Of a DNA stretch of 64,000 nt, positions 48,501 to 61,116 are shown piece after piece (the first letter of the stretch is position 1; every line of letters starts with the position of its first letter). The position numbers and the translations under genes were made by a program. The DNA comes from Leucocoprinus leucothites. Lineage: Eukaryota > Basidiomycota > Agaricomycetes > Agaricales > Agaricaceae. The DNA lies in assembly GCA_013368445.1 (NCBI GenBank), contig JAACJO010000008.1, forward strand, positions 1,364,001 through 1,428,000. Direction: 5' to 3'. Under the pieces are notes generated by a model. The model had not been told where the DNA came from and ran no database searches. It saw only the letters and a list, made by a program, of their open reading frames with translations.

Positions 48501-51500
48501 ATGGGCCTCAGTACTCTCCCTTATGATCTGCTGCTGAATATTGCTCTCTTCCTCGATCTCAGAGACATCCATGCTCTTCATCTTGTGCGTTATTACTAAC
48601 TACACTCTCCACACCTGCTAACTCTGTATTTCTAATCGCAGACTTGTAAAACTCTAAACGATTTCACAACCACTCGGCCTGTATACAGGAAGCTAGCTAC
48701 CGACTTATTACGCAAATGCCGCGCGTTGCCTCTCAAGGGCTTCCAACGCCTCACGGACCTTACCACCGAGCAACTCATCCGTTCGGTCAACCAGGCAGCT
48801 CGATACGATAATGCATGGCGCAAACGGGCACCCAAACCTATCGGCTCTCTCACTAGCACGTATGGAACGGCACACTACATGGATGGACCTTCAAATTCTT
48901 CCGCACTCACACATCCACCTTCTCACCCCACTCGCACATGGTACAAGGTCGTTAGCGCACCTCCAGACGAGGAAGTTGACTGGCTTTCGCCTATCACTTC
49001 AAGCTATACGCTCTGCGCGACTAAAAGCGGGAAGGTGGTGTGCTGGGATGTCCAAAGTGATTCGTGCCTTGCGGAGTGGAATCCGGGCGAACGCTGGGAG
49101 CTGTGGAAATGTCGCGTCGAATTCGATGAGAGGACTGTGTATTTTACTATGGCCAAAATCCTCGACACATCGTGAGTGACCCTTCACAAGCGATTCAACT
49201 GTCGTTCGACTATTCACCTGATCGGCGTCGGTTGACAGGCAAGACGATAACCGAGTAATGGAATTTGTATTGATGCGCCTCACGTTTTCTGACCCTCCTT
49301 CTGGCGTGAGCTCAACCGAAGAGCCGAAATTCTCTCGTGTGACAGAGTTCAGGACTACGGGAGTAGTCATGAACATCTTCTTGCTCGATCCTTCAGAGCG
49401 CTTACTATCGGCCTTCGTCTGGTGTTCCGGCACAAACACCATTGGGCTCTACGCCTTGCTGGATTGGAGTAAACCCGAATATGTATTCGTCGATACCGGT
49501 ATTGAATATGTGCGTACATTCACTTATGTTATCTCTCTCATGCCTGTTGACTCGTGACTATTTTATTTCCCCACACAGGCGGTATCAGCTAATTGGTCAT
49601 GTATTCTCTACGACCAACATATTGTTATCCATTGCGAGGAACCCGAGGCAGCACATCAATACTTTTACCCATTCTCCCTCCTTCGATCCCACTCTGCCTA
49701 CCTCCCCAATCGGCTCTCCCATCCCAAACTTACTGGGCTCGTAAGACCTGCCCGTGTTCTTACCAAAAAATTCGTTTTTCCAAGGATCCTACCGCAGGAG
49801 CCCTTAATGGGACCAACTCCGACTGGCGAGGATGGAATGACATGGCTGAGCACGTTATCACCTCACATGGTGTTAATGTTACCATCAACGTCGCCTACAC
49901 AAGCCATTGGCGCCGCGCAATTGGCTCCGATTCCATCTACAGCCGCAACCGCTGGCGCTACACCACCTCCAGGCGTATCCCTAATCGCAACATCGTCCTC
50001 TTCGGGTCTAACAAATGGCGCGGTCGTGTCATCTCCAGTATCCGTTCCCACTCCGCCTCTGTCAGCGCAATCGCTTGCTGCAAATAGCCCTTCAGCATCT
50101 GGATTAACACCAACGCCTATTCCAACGCCAGGTGCACCATTAATCCCCCATGCTTCTCTTCCACCCCAACCACATTCGCCTACCTCCTTCTTTCATTATA
50201 ATCCTCATGCTTCTTCACCACCGCAAACGCCCTTACCAAATCCTTTCCCATTCCCAACATGGTATCCTGAGTCTGCACATTTTGTACGTCAGTGGTGGCC
50301 CACTCTTTCTGGTATCCCCCGTGTCAGCTGTACAGTTGTTCTTTTGGCAATGCATGATCAAGAAACGCATCGGAATCGATTTGTTTTGGCCCAGCATTAC
50401 TTCAAAGTTCCTATCGATTGGGGAATGTGGGTACGCGGCGAGGCGACCTCCGACTCAGACAAAACGAACGGGACAGGAGGTAGTACGGCGACAGGGACTT
50501 CTAGTGATACAGACAGTCCGAAGATGGAGACTAGGGAAGGTGATGACGAGCTGATGAAGATGTGGTACGTCAGTAAACCTTTTGAGGTCGTACGAGTTTT
50601 CGACGGACGAGATGATGACGACAACGCCATGATTGAACGCCCAAGACCACTTGTGGCGGTCGATTTTGGGCATGCGGTGTGGATTGAGTATGACGATGAA
50701 GCTGCCCCTCCGCCGCCGCCACCTCCCCTTGCCCACTTGATGTCCCACCTTCAACACCATCATACTACTGCTTCCACCTCCCCCACAGTAGCGTCCACCT
50801 CATTACCTGGTGCGAATACAGGCATTCACATTCAAGTTGACTATTCTGGAGATGGAACGGGTGTTGTGGTCCCCCTGGGTTCTGAGCAAGAAGGGCACGA
50901 TTTTATAGGGCATGGCGAAGCGGTGGCTTCTTCGCACTTGACGCCGTATGACATCAGCCAAGACGAGGATCTGGACCACGAACCAGAACCCGAAGCTGAT
51001 ATAGAGCCGAAGGTGCTAAAGTTCGTCACCTTCCCTGGGTATGAGGATGGATATGAGGATGAGTGGATTGAAGAGGAGATTGAAGTCGAGGTTGAGGTTG
51101 ATGCTGAAGAAATGGAGGAAGTCGAAGTGCAGAGGAGCACACCAACAAAAGGTGGAAAAGGAAAGCAGCGTGCGTGTGATTTGGATGGGGATCTGGAGAA
51201 CGGATTGGGTCCGCGGACCAGGAGTAAGACTAAAGGAAAGGCCAAAGGAAAGGGCAAGGAGAACACTAGGAATGGAGGTATCCCTGTCACGAACGGGACC
51301 TCGTCATCCTCTTCTGCGGCGCACACGAACGGTACACATTTCAAAACGCCATCATCTAGCTCTGTACCTCAGCCTAGGAAGATATTGAAGAAAAAGAAAG
51401 TACGAAGGCGAAGGCGACGAAATCGTGAAACGGAGGGCGTGGTCCGGACACTAGAAGTTCCGGAGGAATTAGACCTTGGGACGGTTGAAACGATTAACAT

Positions 51501-51570
51501 TGACCAGAGTCAAGGAGCAGTTATTCTTTCGGATAGGGAAGGGAAGATTTTTATTCTGTGCTATGAGTGA
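48501..51570 (+). CDS. Large F-box protein with disordered linker and charged C-terminus
   Basis: Start ATG 48501. The N-terminus LPYDLLLNIALFLDLRDIHA followed after the first intron by TCKTLNDFTTTRPVYRKLA is a clear F-box, the docking site for Skp1 in SCF ubiquitin ligases. The next part contains beta-rich segments such as GKVVCWDVQSDSCLAEWNPG, SANWSCILYDQHIVIHCEEP and FLLDPSERLLSAFVWCSG, fitting a propeller-like substrate domain. A Ser/Pro/Thr-rich linker of about 130 residues then precedes a second ordered part (WWPTLSGIPRVSCTVVLLAM). The tail is first strongly acidic (Glu/Asp/Val repeats) and then Lys/Arg-rich (KKKKVRRRRRRNR), a likely nuclear signal. The last exon runs from about 49579 to the stop at 51568-51570 without introns. 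The substrate is unknown. Confidence 0.8.
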
Positions 51571-52525
51571 CCGACTGGTTAAGATATAAAGTACAATACG
51601 TTATCATTTGGAGGGGATGGTCTACTCTCTTCCTCAGGATTGTCTGCATTTATTTCTTTGCTCTCTTTTTCTTTTTCCCTCCTTTCATTGTATTGCAGTC
51701 ATAGCTATTTAGCTTTCCTTTTTTTCGCCATTTATTTGGACTCCCCATTGCATTTTATCTCTCTCTGCTTTCATTTGTACGAAGTGTTATATAGATATTT
51801 GAGTAGGTATGTGCTTTCGAAGTGGATTATAATATAGTTTATGAGGTCTATATATCAGAAAGTCTATCAGATAAATAAGAAATATCCGACATCGTGCTCG
51901 ATTCCGATCGAGGGGCGGCCATATTCCGAGATGGGTCTTTTATGACCATTTGATTGATCTACACATGTACATACACTCCTTTATCTAGCACTGGTTGCGT
52001 CCGTTCCCTCCCTCATCTTTCTCGTCACACTCTTGTCCTCCTCCATCTCGAAACTCAGTAGTGTTTTGGGAGCTCCGGCCTCTCCCAAACGCCCAGACCC
52101 TGCCAGGGATTACAATGTCTCTGAGCAGAGGAGGTACTTAGTGGGCCATGTCTTGTAAAGATACCGGCATGGCTCCGCCTTGACCACACACAATTGCCCA
52201 ATTTTCTTGGTGATAATGTTTCTTCACTCTCTTGACATTGTTTATTGATATAATCAATTGTAATTGACTGCTCCCTCTTCCTTATACCACCTCTTTTCCA
52301 GCTCAGAGTGTTGCCAAACAATTTCCGGCGTTGTGATCAGAAATCCACTCGGTGATCTCGGGCATGAAGCGCTCACTTACAGTTACGGACTGCATACACT
52401 TGACGCTCAGTCTGCCTCATGCCTCCTGTCCTGCCTTTTGCGGCTGACAGGAGTTATCCTGTGGGAAGACCTATTGTCTTCCACAGTTCAACGTGCAGAC
52501 CTCCCTCCTCATCTGATACAGCGAT
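51571..52525. other. Intergenic, no gene seen
   Basis: T-rich 3' flank of the F-box gene (51640-51840), then the upstream region of the third HSPA12-like gene. No feature stands out. Confidence 0.4.
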
Positions 52526-55493
52526 ATGTCCGAAAGAAAGCCATATTCTGGTTCTGGGCGCAAACTCCTCCTCGCTTTTGACGTAGGAACTACATACAGC
52601 GGAATATCTTACAGGTATCACGAGCGGCAAACATGGCTATCATTTGCGACTAGTGGGAGTAACTAATGACTGGCCCATTCTAGTATCCTTGATCCAGGAT
52701 TAAAGCCTGAGATTCATGGCGTGCACAAGTTAAGCTGCTAATATAGTAGCAACGCTATGCATTTCTGACCCGTCCATCACTGAAGATTTCCAGGTCAAAT
52801 TTCAGCGGGCGGAGATGCAAAGATACCCTCTATTATGTATTACGACCAAAATGGACGAATGCGTGCAGCCGGCGCTGAAGCCGAGCGGGAGGGTATCGAG
52901 ATCATGGCTGAGGAAGAAGGATGGGTGAAGACGAAATGGTGTGTGGTGACCTTTATTTCACCATCAGGTACAGAACTTAAATATGTTTTCTCGCTTTACA
53001 GGTTTAAATTACATTTACGACCAAAAGGATTGGATTTCTCGTCAAGTTCTATTTCTCTACCACCCTTACCTCTGCAGAAAACCGTAGTCGAAGTGCTATC
53101 CGACTTTCTGAGATACCTCAATGAATGCGCCAAGCAGTATATTCAGGAGAACCATCCCGGAGTTGGGAGCGACCTCTGGACGGGATCAGAGATTCACTAT
53201 ATTCTTCCTCATCCTAATGGCTGGGAAGGTCCCCAGCGGAGTTTAATGAGGCAGGCAGCTGAAATGGCTTGCCTCGTTCCCTCTGGGGGACGGAACCAGC
53301 TAAGCTTTGTTTCTGAGGGTGAAGCAAGTCTCAACCGATGCATAGAAAAAGGGCTGCTCAATGATTCAATCCGGGTTGGTATCTTGATATTCCTTCGCTC
53401 GCACTCACGGGACACTCATGATATGTACTTTAACCCCACAAGGGAGGGGAAGGTGTAATCATCGTCGATGCTGGAGGAGGGACGATAGATATGAGTGTAT
53501 ATGCTCTTGATCCTAAGAGTAGAGGAAAATGGTTCGAAGAAATTGCCCAGCCACAGTGTGAGTGGGCCCAGATGAGTGGGGTGTGCTCTGGATCCTGACC
53601 AGAACCGCTAGGTCACCTGAATGGTTCAATAACTGTTACGGAAGAGGCTGGCAAATACTTGAGCAGTTGAGTCAATACCATGATGTTATCTGGCGTAAAT
53701 TTGACACGTTTCAACACTGGAAGGAGCCCTTAAGCAATCCAAGTACCACGACGACATACCCATCATTAAAGAAAAATTTGATGCAAAAGCAAAATGTGCT
53801 TTCCGCAATCCAGACGAACCTTATTATGTTCAGTTTGGGACTGTGCGTGATAGGGATCCTAGCCTATCTATTCAAGCAGGAAAACTCCGCCTTGAAGGGT
53901 ACCAAACGTCGATTTTCTGCAGGCGTTTTGCTCATGCTGTCGACCTAGGAAGGATATAGCGACTTTCTTTGAGCCCTCCATTGAGTGCATCATCAAAGGC
54001 GTACTCGCCCAGGAGAGTAGCTCTCACCAAACAGTTACCGTCAGTCGTCATCAGACCTACTATTTTATATATATGACCATGCCTGATATGCTGTCAAGAG
54101 CGTCTTCCTCGTTGGTGGGTTTTCTAACAACGGCTATCTGTTCAAACGTGTAAAGAATACCTTGGAACGGCGTGGTCTTCTGGTTTCAAGACCAGACACG
54201 CGTCTGTAAGTGGATCTTCTTAGGGTCTTGAGAAGGCTAGGAGAATAATTTCTATCTCATCAGGAACAAGGCAGTGGCAGACGGTGCTGTTGCGGGAGTC
54301 CTAGACCGGCCTATCCGCTCCCGAATTTCACGCAACGCATTCGGTGTAGAGTGCAGCATAATTTATGATTCCATGCTCAGAGATCACGTACAACGCAAGT
54401 CGCAATGCATAGAGACGCTCTCAGGTGAGAAGGCAATTCCGAACGGGTTCAATCTACTTCTCCATAAGGTGAGCCGAGCTCATCAATTGAGACTGGTCTT
54501 TGATTAATAATAATATTGGTTTGCCTTCCTTCAGGACACCCGAGTTTTAGAAACAGAAGAATTTCGCTGTAGCTACACAAGGGGTGTGTGGAATCCTCGA
54601 GAGCTTCAGACCATGGAAAAACAGATACTCTGTTATCATGGAAGTCTTAGCGCGGACAAGTACAAATGGATATACAATGATTCGGGTGAGCAGTTATTAC
54701 TACAGTGAAGACAACGAGATGATGATACAGCAGGGTCTCTAGCAAATTATCGAGTAGTTTGCACAGTAAAGGCCGATTTGACCGGCATTTCTATTCCTCG
54801 TTGCATAAACCCAAAAGGTCAAGCTTACTACAAAGTCTCCCTTGACGTTATCCTTCTCTTTGGGGCAACTGAACTAAAGGCCAAGATAGCTTGGAAAGAA
54901 AATGTTTGTCGTTCTTACTCTGATAAATAGAGAACTATTGACGGTCCTCCGGCAAAACAGGGAAAAGAAAGAAGGTCAGGAGCCTCCAAATGTCACCTTC
55001 GTGATGTGTTCTGAAACGATAACCTGTCCCAGACGAGACGCAGAAGTGATCTATGAGACTGAAGACCTAGACAGTTTTCAAGACGTCGAGGGTTCGAGGT
55101 TATTCAGTGAGAGCTTCAATACGAACGTGCCATCTAATGCGGCCGGGGTGAATGCTTTTATGCACCTCTATTGTCGTGGCTATCAAAAATTGCTAACATA
55201 CGGGCAAGCCAAACCAGGTATCTACGACAGAAGACGAGCGTATTCGCGACACGTCGCCCTTATCTTGGGTCACTGTTATCAGTAAAAAGAAAAGAAAAGA
55301 CAAGAAAAAGCCGGCTCATGATGAAAGCAAGCCCAGGGAAAAGCCGGCCCACGATGAAAACAAGCCCAAGAGAAAACCAGCACGATTGAACAAGAGCCCT
55401 TCGGCAGCTGAGCCAGACTTGGAATCGGACTCTGAGGCCGGAAATTGGGACGCTTGGGCCAAAGGGTGGGATGCTGGGGCCGGTTGGTACTAG
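52526..55493 (+). CDS. HSPA12-like Hsp70-family ATPase (copy C) with basic repeat tail
   Basis: Third member of the HSPA12-like set, on the other strand and 33 kb from A and B. Start ATG 52526 (MSERKPYSGSGRK) leads into LLLAFDVGTTYSGISY. Next come FPGQISAGGDAKIPSIMYYD, LPHPNGWEGPQRSLMRQA, VSEGEASLNRCIEKGLL, VIIVDAGGGTIDMSVYAL, and the adenosine motif SVFLVGGFSNNGYLFKR. The part aligned with the normal end (RRDAEVIYETED) is not followed by a stop. Instead the frame runs on through an intron (GTGAATGC to CCAAACCAG, with a CTAAC branch point) into a Lys-rich segment, two copies of a KPAHDE(S/N)KP repeat, and a Trp/Gly-rich end (GNWDAWAKGWDAGAGWY) before TAG 55491-55493. All joins keep frame, so the gene appears functional. 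The tail may be a nuclear signal or interaction motif; neither A nor B has it. Confidence 0.82.
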
Positions 55494-55685
55494 CCTGGCA
55501 AGTAATGGTTTGGATTTCTCACAATTGGTCCCCGTGCAATAGCGAAGCAACATGAGCACCATCAAGCGACGAAGCGAACATTACACCTGTAGTTCTATAT
55601 AGATTCATTGTAGTAAAATTTCAACTTGATTGGCATGTTAGTCGGGCTCGAGAAAAAATGTTGGCTCGAGGAGTCATCCTTGCCC
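55494..55685. other. Convergent spacer
   Basis: About 190 bases between two genes ending towards each other. Nothing recognisable. Confidence 0.4.
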
Positions 55686-58285
55686 CTAGGTACATGTACT
55701 CTCGGCTGTTGTACTGTCTCGACTCGTCTCAGGTGCGTCAGTGTCATCAATCTCACCTAGACCCGGAGGAGGCCACAATAAGTTCAACAATACCCAAACC
55801 GCTCCGCTAATCAAAAGCCCGGCAAACCAGGACATGTAATATACGTGCCTAATTGCTAAGTTGAGCCTAAAAACGATTCATGGAAACAACGGTGCTTACA
55901 TCCAAGCATCGCTCACTGAGACACTCGCAGGGCTAACTGAAGCCACAAAACCCGGCAGACTTGGGGAAACGCTCTAGAAGACTGCTGAGAGACGAGGAAC
56001 AGCAAATGAAAAATAGACTCACTAGGATAAAGGCCACAATCGCTCTCCAGTTAAGCCCTTTCCAGAACCTAATGACAAAGCTGAGTACCACCGACGGTGA
56101 GTTCAAAGAACAGGCATACCAGTAATCACTAGAAGTGTTGGCAATAAACAGGTGTGATAGTTTAATGTGCCGTCGCCTCACGAGGTGATATTCAGCCTAA
56201 ATAATCCTATATGTGAGCCAGCTCTCTATCTGGCTCGAGCACCGATTAATAGACCTACAAGCATGATTCCTGTCAGCGGACTTAGAAAGGTCGCATATCC
56301 AGACAGCACTGTTATAAAGCTGCTGGCACTCTAACAAATAGTCAAGATAATATAAGCTCGGAGACAAGGAGTCTCTCACATTGAGCATTCTCCATGGTTG
56401 GATGAGTACGCCAGCACAGGCAACAAGAAATGCACCGCGACGGATATTGACGTAGCTGTGTGTGGTCTAGATTTTAGAACCGGTCTCGACACTGTGAAGA
56501 AGAAATTTCAAAGTACCGTGGTAGGAGTGAGGAAAAGTCGATGCCACCAACAACTGCCGTTGCGACCATCTTATAGTAGTACTTGTTAGAAAGTGGGCGA
56601 GAGCGATCAACCAATTAAATAAAACTCAACCGTTACAGATAGAGAAGATAGGAAGAACGCAAAAGCACCAAAGAAAACGGCTGCCCTTGCCCCTCCCCCC
56701 TCATGAGTTTGAATAGCATAAAGTAGATCGTATAGCTTCCTATAGGAACAGATCAGAGGTCATTGGAAAGGCTTGATTGAACTTAGCAACGATACCAGAG
56801 CATTGGCTCATCAGGATAAAATCCTCGAGCACAAGAAGTTGTGATAATCCCGAAGATGTTCGCGCAGGAGGAAATAAGGGGGAAGGCTACCACCTGCCCG
56901 AGAAAATGGTTGTTCTGTTGCTTCGCGTATCGTGTAAAATCTAAATCACTCGCGTTGAATGCAACTGTGTTTTTAGCTGTAGTATTGACATACCGCTCTG
57001 ATAGAGAATGATGCTGGCCCAAGATCCTATACCCCGTGTCGTCATCCATAACATGACCCAATTAAACTGGGACCTAGAGAGGGCGTTCTTTGAGGCCTGA
57101 CGAGGATTATTCCATAGAGGGCCGATATTTCCTTGTTTCGCAACTGCCCAGACGAAAATGGCAAACATCGTGACGGTGACAACACAAGAAGCGAACAAGA
57201 TTGGGCGATTGTATCTTCACTAGTTTCATATCAGCGTTCGAATGCCAGTTCAGGAAAGACTCACCTCTCAGGTTTCAGGAAGATCAAAGGAAGTCCAATA
57301 AGCCAAAAGATCATGAAGGACACTGTGTAAGGTACTTCAGGATATGGTCCACGTCTATAAAGGTGCTCCACCTACGAAGCTCATTGGAAGTAGTCAGAGC
57401 ACTGGCAGGGAGGTGGTTTTTCATGCGGTGGAAGCTTGCTGTGACGTCGAATGAGATTTACGATGATGGATAGAGTCTACACCTACGCCATATGGCCCCT
57501 ATCATGATTCTTACCATCTGACCCCCATACCATCCATCGACACCGAACCAACAGCAGGATAGAATGATACGATTTACGACAACAAACCATGCGCCGCGTC
57601 TACAGAATCTTGTCAGATGAGCGCTTCCATTCACTTGGGGTCTTTGACCTACACTCCCCAGGAAGTCCTGTTAACAACCGCCTGGAATAAGATTGAGCAC
57701 GAGATGCGCTCGTTGATAAGAGGGAACAGCACGAACAAACGGAACATGCCATTTACTTCCCGGCATTCCACTAATGAACATTGCAATAGCTACGCTGACA
57801 GTATCATGTCAGCTGTTGGAGTCAGCTACATAATGGATAGGCGTACATGATGTTGCTAACGACACAAGCTAGATAAAAGCTAGGGTGAGCCAAGAAAAAC
57901 TCATGCTTCAAGAATTGACCCACCTGCAATTGATTGTCCAACAGTAAGTCCGGTCGCAACTTCATTTCCCAGTCAAGTCAGAAAATTCAGTAAATGCCCT
58001 CTTGAAGACTGGACAATACGCACGAGCTGTCGCTGCACTAGACCATGATGCAATACTGATACCTAAGAGAATTGAGCTAACATTGATAGGTCATCGTCGC
58101 TGCCGCCATCACCTATAGGAAACCAAAAGTATACAAATGTTCGTTTGGTCCAAGTCCTTCGATTGAGCGGCAAAGGAAGAATATCATCATTCTGGTACGG
58201 TGTTGCTTCTGTTGAAACCTGTATTCATGAGTTTAACGAACTTGAGGCCAGTAATGTGAAGGAAGCTTGCCTGGAGCGTTAACAT
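55686..58285 (-). CDS. NCS1-family permease (nucleobase/allantoin/thiamine-type transporter)
   Basis: About 530 residues of a 12-helix plasma-membrane symporter. Family landmarks in order: RRTWTKRTFVYFWFPIGISI, the first-helix segment ATGLTVGQSIA, FISGMPGSKWHVPFAVVNRT, SCCWFGVDGWYGGQM, KNHLPASALTTSNEL, WVMLWMTTRGIGSWAS, DFTRYAKQQNNHFLGQVVAF, ARAAVFFGAFAFFLSSLS, VGGIDFSSLLPRYVNIRRGA, VLSGYATFLSPLTGIMLAEY and LNWRAIVAFIL. The order and spacing match fungal NCS1 (Fur/Fcy type), but the substrate cannot be assigned from sequence. Start ATG 58285 is reached only through a first intron (58219-58270) with a GC donor; the first exon gives MLTLQ. A TATATA box lies about 50 bases before it. Stop TAG at 55686-55688. 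The coding exons are very small and interrupted by many 50-60-base introns, but the frame is continuous, so the gene looks intact. Confidence 0.85.
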
Positions 58286-59550
58286 AGTATGGGAGCTAAG
58301 GAAGAAAGAGAGTGACTGCTTAAATCAACCTAAGGCATATATAACTGGCCCTAGTTCCACAATCCCGGTATGAACATCAGAAATGCATTCGGATCGTCGG
58401 CTCCTGCTGGTTATGCTTATTCGGACGCTATTCCAGGCTCCACTGGCGAGCTGAAGGGGTAAAGATACAGCGTGCGCGCATACTGAGATGGTTGTCAAAA
58501 CACGCAAATGAATTTTGAGCATGTCCAACTACCTTGTAGATGTCCTGGTGGGAACAACGTCTATCATTCATTCGTCTGTGTTGGAACCCGGACTGTAATC
58601 GCCAAGCTCTTCTAAGCTTCATTCATGATTGCGTAACCTCTTACGACAGGCGTCCAATTCATTGAATCGAACCGCTCAAGCCTTCTTGGCCTGAGTTATG
58701 TAGCTTCATGATCGTTTGAACTTGAACTTTTAAGCGTAGATACTAAAGAATCAGAGCCCAGGGTCAAGGAGCCATGAGTCGTAGTAGTCCGTTGTGCTCG
58801 GAACCAAACGGGTTGAGGCGGCGGTAGGTGAACCACGTTTCAAATTTTCAAGTGAGGCAAGCTATAGCAGGAAATACCGAAGAGAATTTGGCTGTACTCG
58901 ACAAAGGTGCATGGTTCAAGTGGACTTAGACATGTTGCTGCGAGAATGGGACTCGACCGGAGGATTCGAACTCTGCACCTTGCGGGCAGGGTGGCCACGT
59001 GCTTGCTGCCCTGCCCTGAACCAACTCGAAGCTGAGTACTACCTACTGTACAAGCCAGGCAGCCTCCACTGTCTTTCGACCCGAAAACCATGAGTGGACG
59101 TACCTCTACCCCCCGTCCGTCCGGATATCAACATGAACTTTCCGAAAACCCTCCAGCAGTGACAACGTCACAACTCCTTTCCCAAGGATGTCTGCAATGC
59201 GAAATGCGATCTGTTTCATGCCACTCTCAGTAGGACTCACGACATATAGGAGGAACGGCAAACGGTGTCAATTGAGCTTAAATAAAATATTTCTAGATCT
59301 CGGACTTATTCCGGACTCGTAGCTCTTCAGGGTTTATCGCGTACCCAGTCATCATCAGACGATGGTTCTTCTTTCTCATTGAGCTTCAAAATCTCGGACA
59401 ATGTCAGACATAGATCATACAGCTACCGGGCCACGGTTTCCCACCTGACCTGCTCAATGTACTGGTGGTTATAATGTCTGTTTTGTGTTTAAAAGCATGG
59501 TTTGACGAGGGTTGGAGCAATAGGGACACCTTCCTTCGCTAATTCTAGCA
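58286..59550. other. Divergent intergenic region with a tRNA-like fragment
   Basis: Between the divergent NCS1 and esterase genes. A segment at about 58945-59035 read on the minus strand contains GGTTCAGGGC and GAGTTCGAATCC, like D-arm and T-loop pieces, plus an 8-bp stem (58984-58991 with 59009-59016, 17-base loop). The T-stem does not pair and no acceptor stem fits, so it is not called a tRNA. Confidence 0.4.
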
Positions 59551-61116
59551 ATGCAACGAGTTTCTGTTGCCTCAGTACTTCTCGGTCTTGTCTCCCTGTC
59601 TCCTCTAGCCGCGGCACAGGTTGGCGCCTGGGGCCAATGTATGTAGTAACTGTTTCGGCAACCCACTATTTACTTGCTAAATCTGACACCAAGGCGGCGG
59701 TATTGGCTGGTCCGGTGGAACGACCTGCGTCTCTGGGTAAGCCCAGTAGTTCTGGAACTTCTAGGGATACGCTACTGACAGTTTCATATAAGGTACACTT
59801 GCACCTTCTCAAACGACTGTAAGTTCCTTGTCCATACCTTCTGATCAGGATGATTGAACACCACCCCTTAGATTATTCCCAGTGTATCCCAGGAACAGCC
59901 AGCTCCGCTCCAAGCACAACCACTACCTCCTCTGGTTCTACACCAGCCGCACCCGCTAATGCGAAGTACTGGTTTAGCTTGTAAGATCATTCCCTCCCCA
60001 GCTACCATTGGCTCCCTTATTGACACGACAACTAGCGGTGATTCCTATACACAGACTGGCTTCGATCCTAGTGGTACCCTCCCTTCAGCCGGAAATGTGC
60101 TCGGAAACCCACCTTACCCTGGCTGGACCGCCACAGGAGGAGAGAACTGGGTCGACTATGTTACCACTCAGAACAACAAGTCTCTGATCTTGACGTATAA
60201 TTACGCTTACGGCGGTGCCACAATTGATGCAAACCTCGTTGCCCCTTACACGCCGACTGTCCTGTCTTTGACGGACCAGGTCAACCAGTTCTTAAACGGC
60301 GCCGCTAAGAAGCCCACGAGCACTCCTTGGACATCAAGCAATTCTCTCTTCTCTGTCTTCATTGGTATCAACGATATTGGAAACAGCTATTATTTATCTG
60401 GGGATCGTGATGCGTGAGCAAGATCTCTGGTTTCCCCCTGGTTTCCGAGTTGTTAACGTCACCTTAGGTTTTCTGACACTTTGCTGAACGCATACTTCGC
60501 CCTTGTACAAAAGCTTTAGTACGATTTCCTGTCACACTCACATACGCCACCTACTCATGCGTATCCGACCCACAGCAATGCTGGTGGTCGCACCTTCCTC
60601 TTCGTCAATGTCCCCCCGATCGACCGGTCACCATTGGTGCGACATTTTGCTCTACTACCCTTATCCTCACAGTTCTAACATAAGTTCAGATGCTCGCCCA
60701 AGGCCAATCTGCTTGTGCCGCTGAGAACCTTGTCATCACTCACTTCAACACCAAGCTTGCTGCAAAGATCGCTTCCTTCAAGGCCAGCAATAGCGGTGTA
60801 AGTCTACCAGATCAATGAAGTCCAATTCCCTATTAGAGGCTCAATTCCCCGTCAAATAGGTCACAACTTACACCTGGGACTCACATTCTCAATTTGCCAC
60901 CATTCTGAACTCGCCCGCTACCTACGGGTTCAAGGATGCTACCTCCTATGGCAGCGGCTCTAACATTTTCTGGGGGTATGCCGTCTCTGGTCAAATTGGT
61001 GATTGATTTAGCTCAAATATCTTGTTTTCAGTAACAACTACCATCCGAGCAGCTATGCTCACAAGTACTTTGGCCAGCAAGTCGGCAACAACGTTCTCGG
61101 AAGCAGCGGATTCTGA
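59551..61116 (+). CDS. Secreted CBM1-CE16 carbohydrate esterase
   Basis: Start ATG 59551 with a signal peptide (MQRVSVASVLLGLVSLSPLA, cleavage likely after AAA). Next is a complete fungal cellulose-binding CBM1 (WGQCGGIGWSGGTTCVSG, then YTCTFSNDYYSQCIPG; Cys pairs and the Trp and two Tyr of the binding face are present), a Ser/Thr linker, and an SGNH-hydrolase domain of the CE16 type that removes acetyl groups from hemicellulose oligomers. Motifs: nucleophile block FGDSYTQTG, YAYGGATID (Gly block), IGINDIGNSY (Asn block) and the His block NNYHPSSYAHKYFG. The residue before the His, acidic in the relatives I remember, is Asn here. Exons are short; the CBM1 is split by introns at QC, SG/Y and DY. 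The intron ending near 60582 starts at GTACG after codon base TA, giving LYNAGGRTF. Stop TGA 61114-61116. Confidence 0.87.

Noticed and set aside
50841..51344. Minus-strand Ser-rich frame opposite the F-box gene tail
   Set aside because: Complement of the Glu/Asp-rich coding sequence, not a gene.
53562..53948. Separate small protein frame inside the third HSPA12-like gene
   Set aside because: It is a different frame of real exons (for instance of LKQSKYHDDIPIIKEKFD) and has no start context or family resemblance.
52526..55493. Pseudogene call for the third HSPA12-like gene
   Set aside because: Apparent stops fall in introns. With consensus GT/AG joins the frame is continuous from the ATG to 55493.
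58945..59035. Possible tRNA gene on the minus strand
   Set aside because: T-stem bases do not pair, no 7-bp acceptor stem fits at the expected distance, and no normal anticodon arm forms. Kept only as a tRNA-like fragment.
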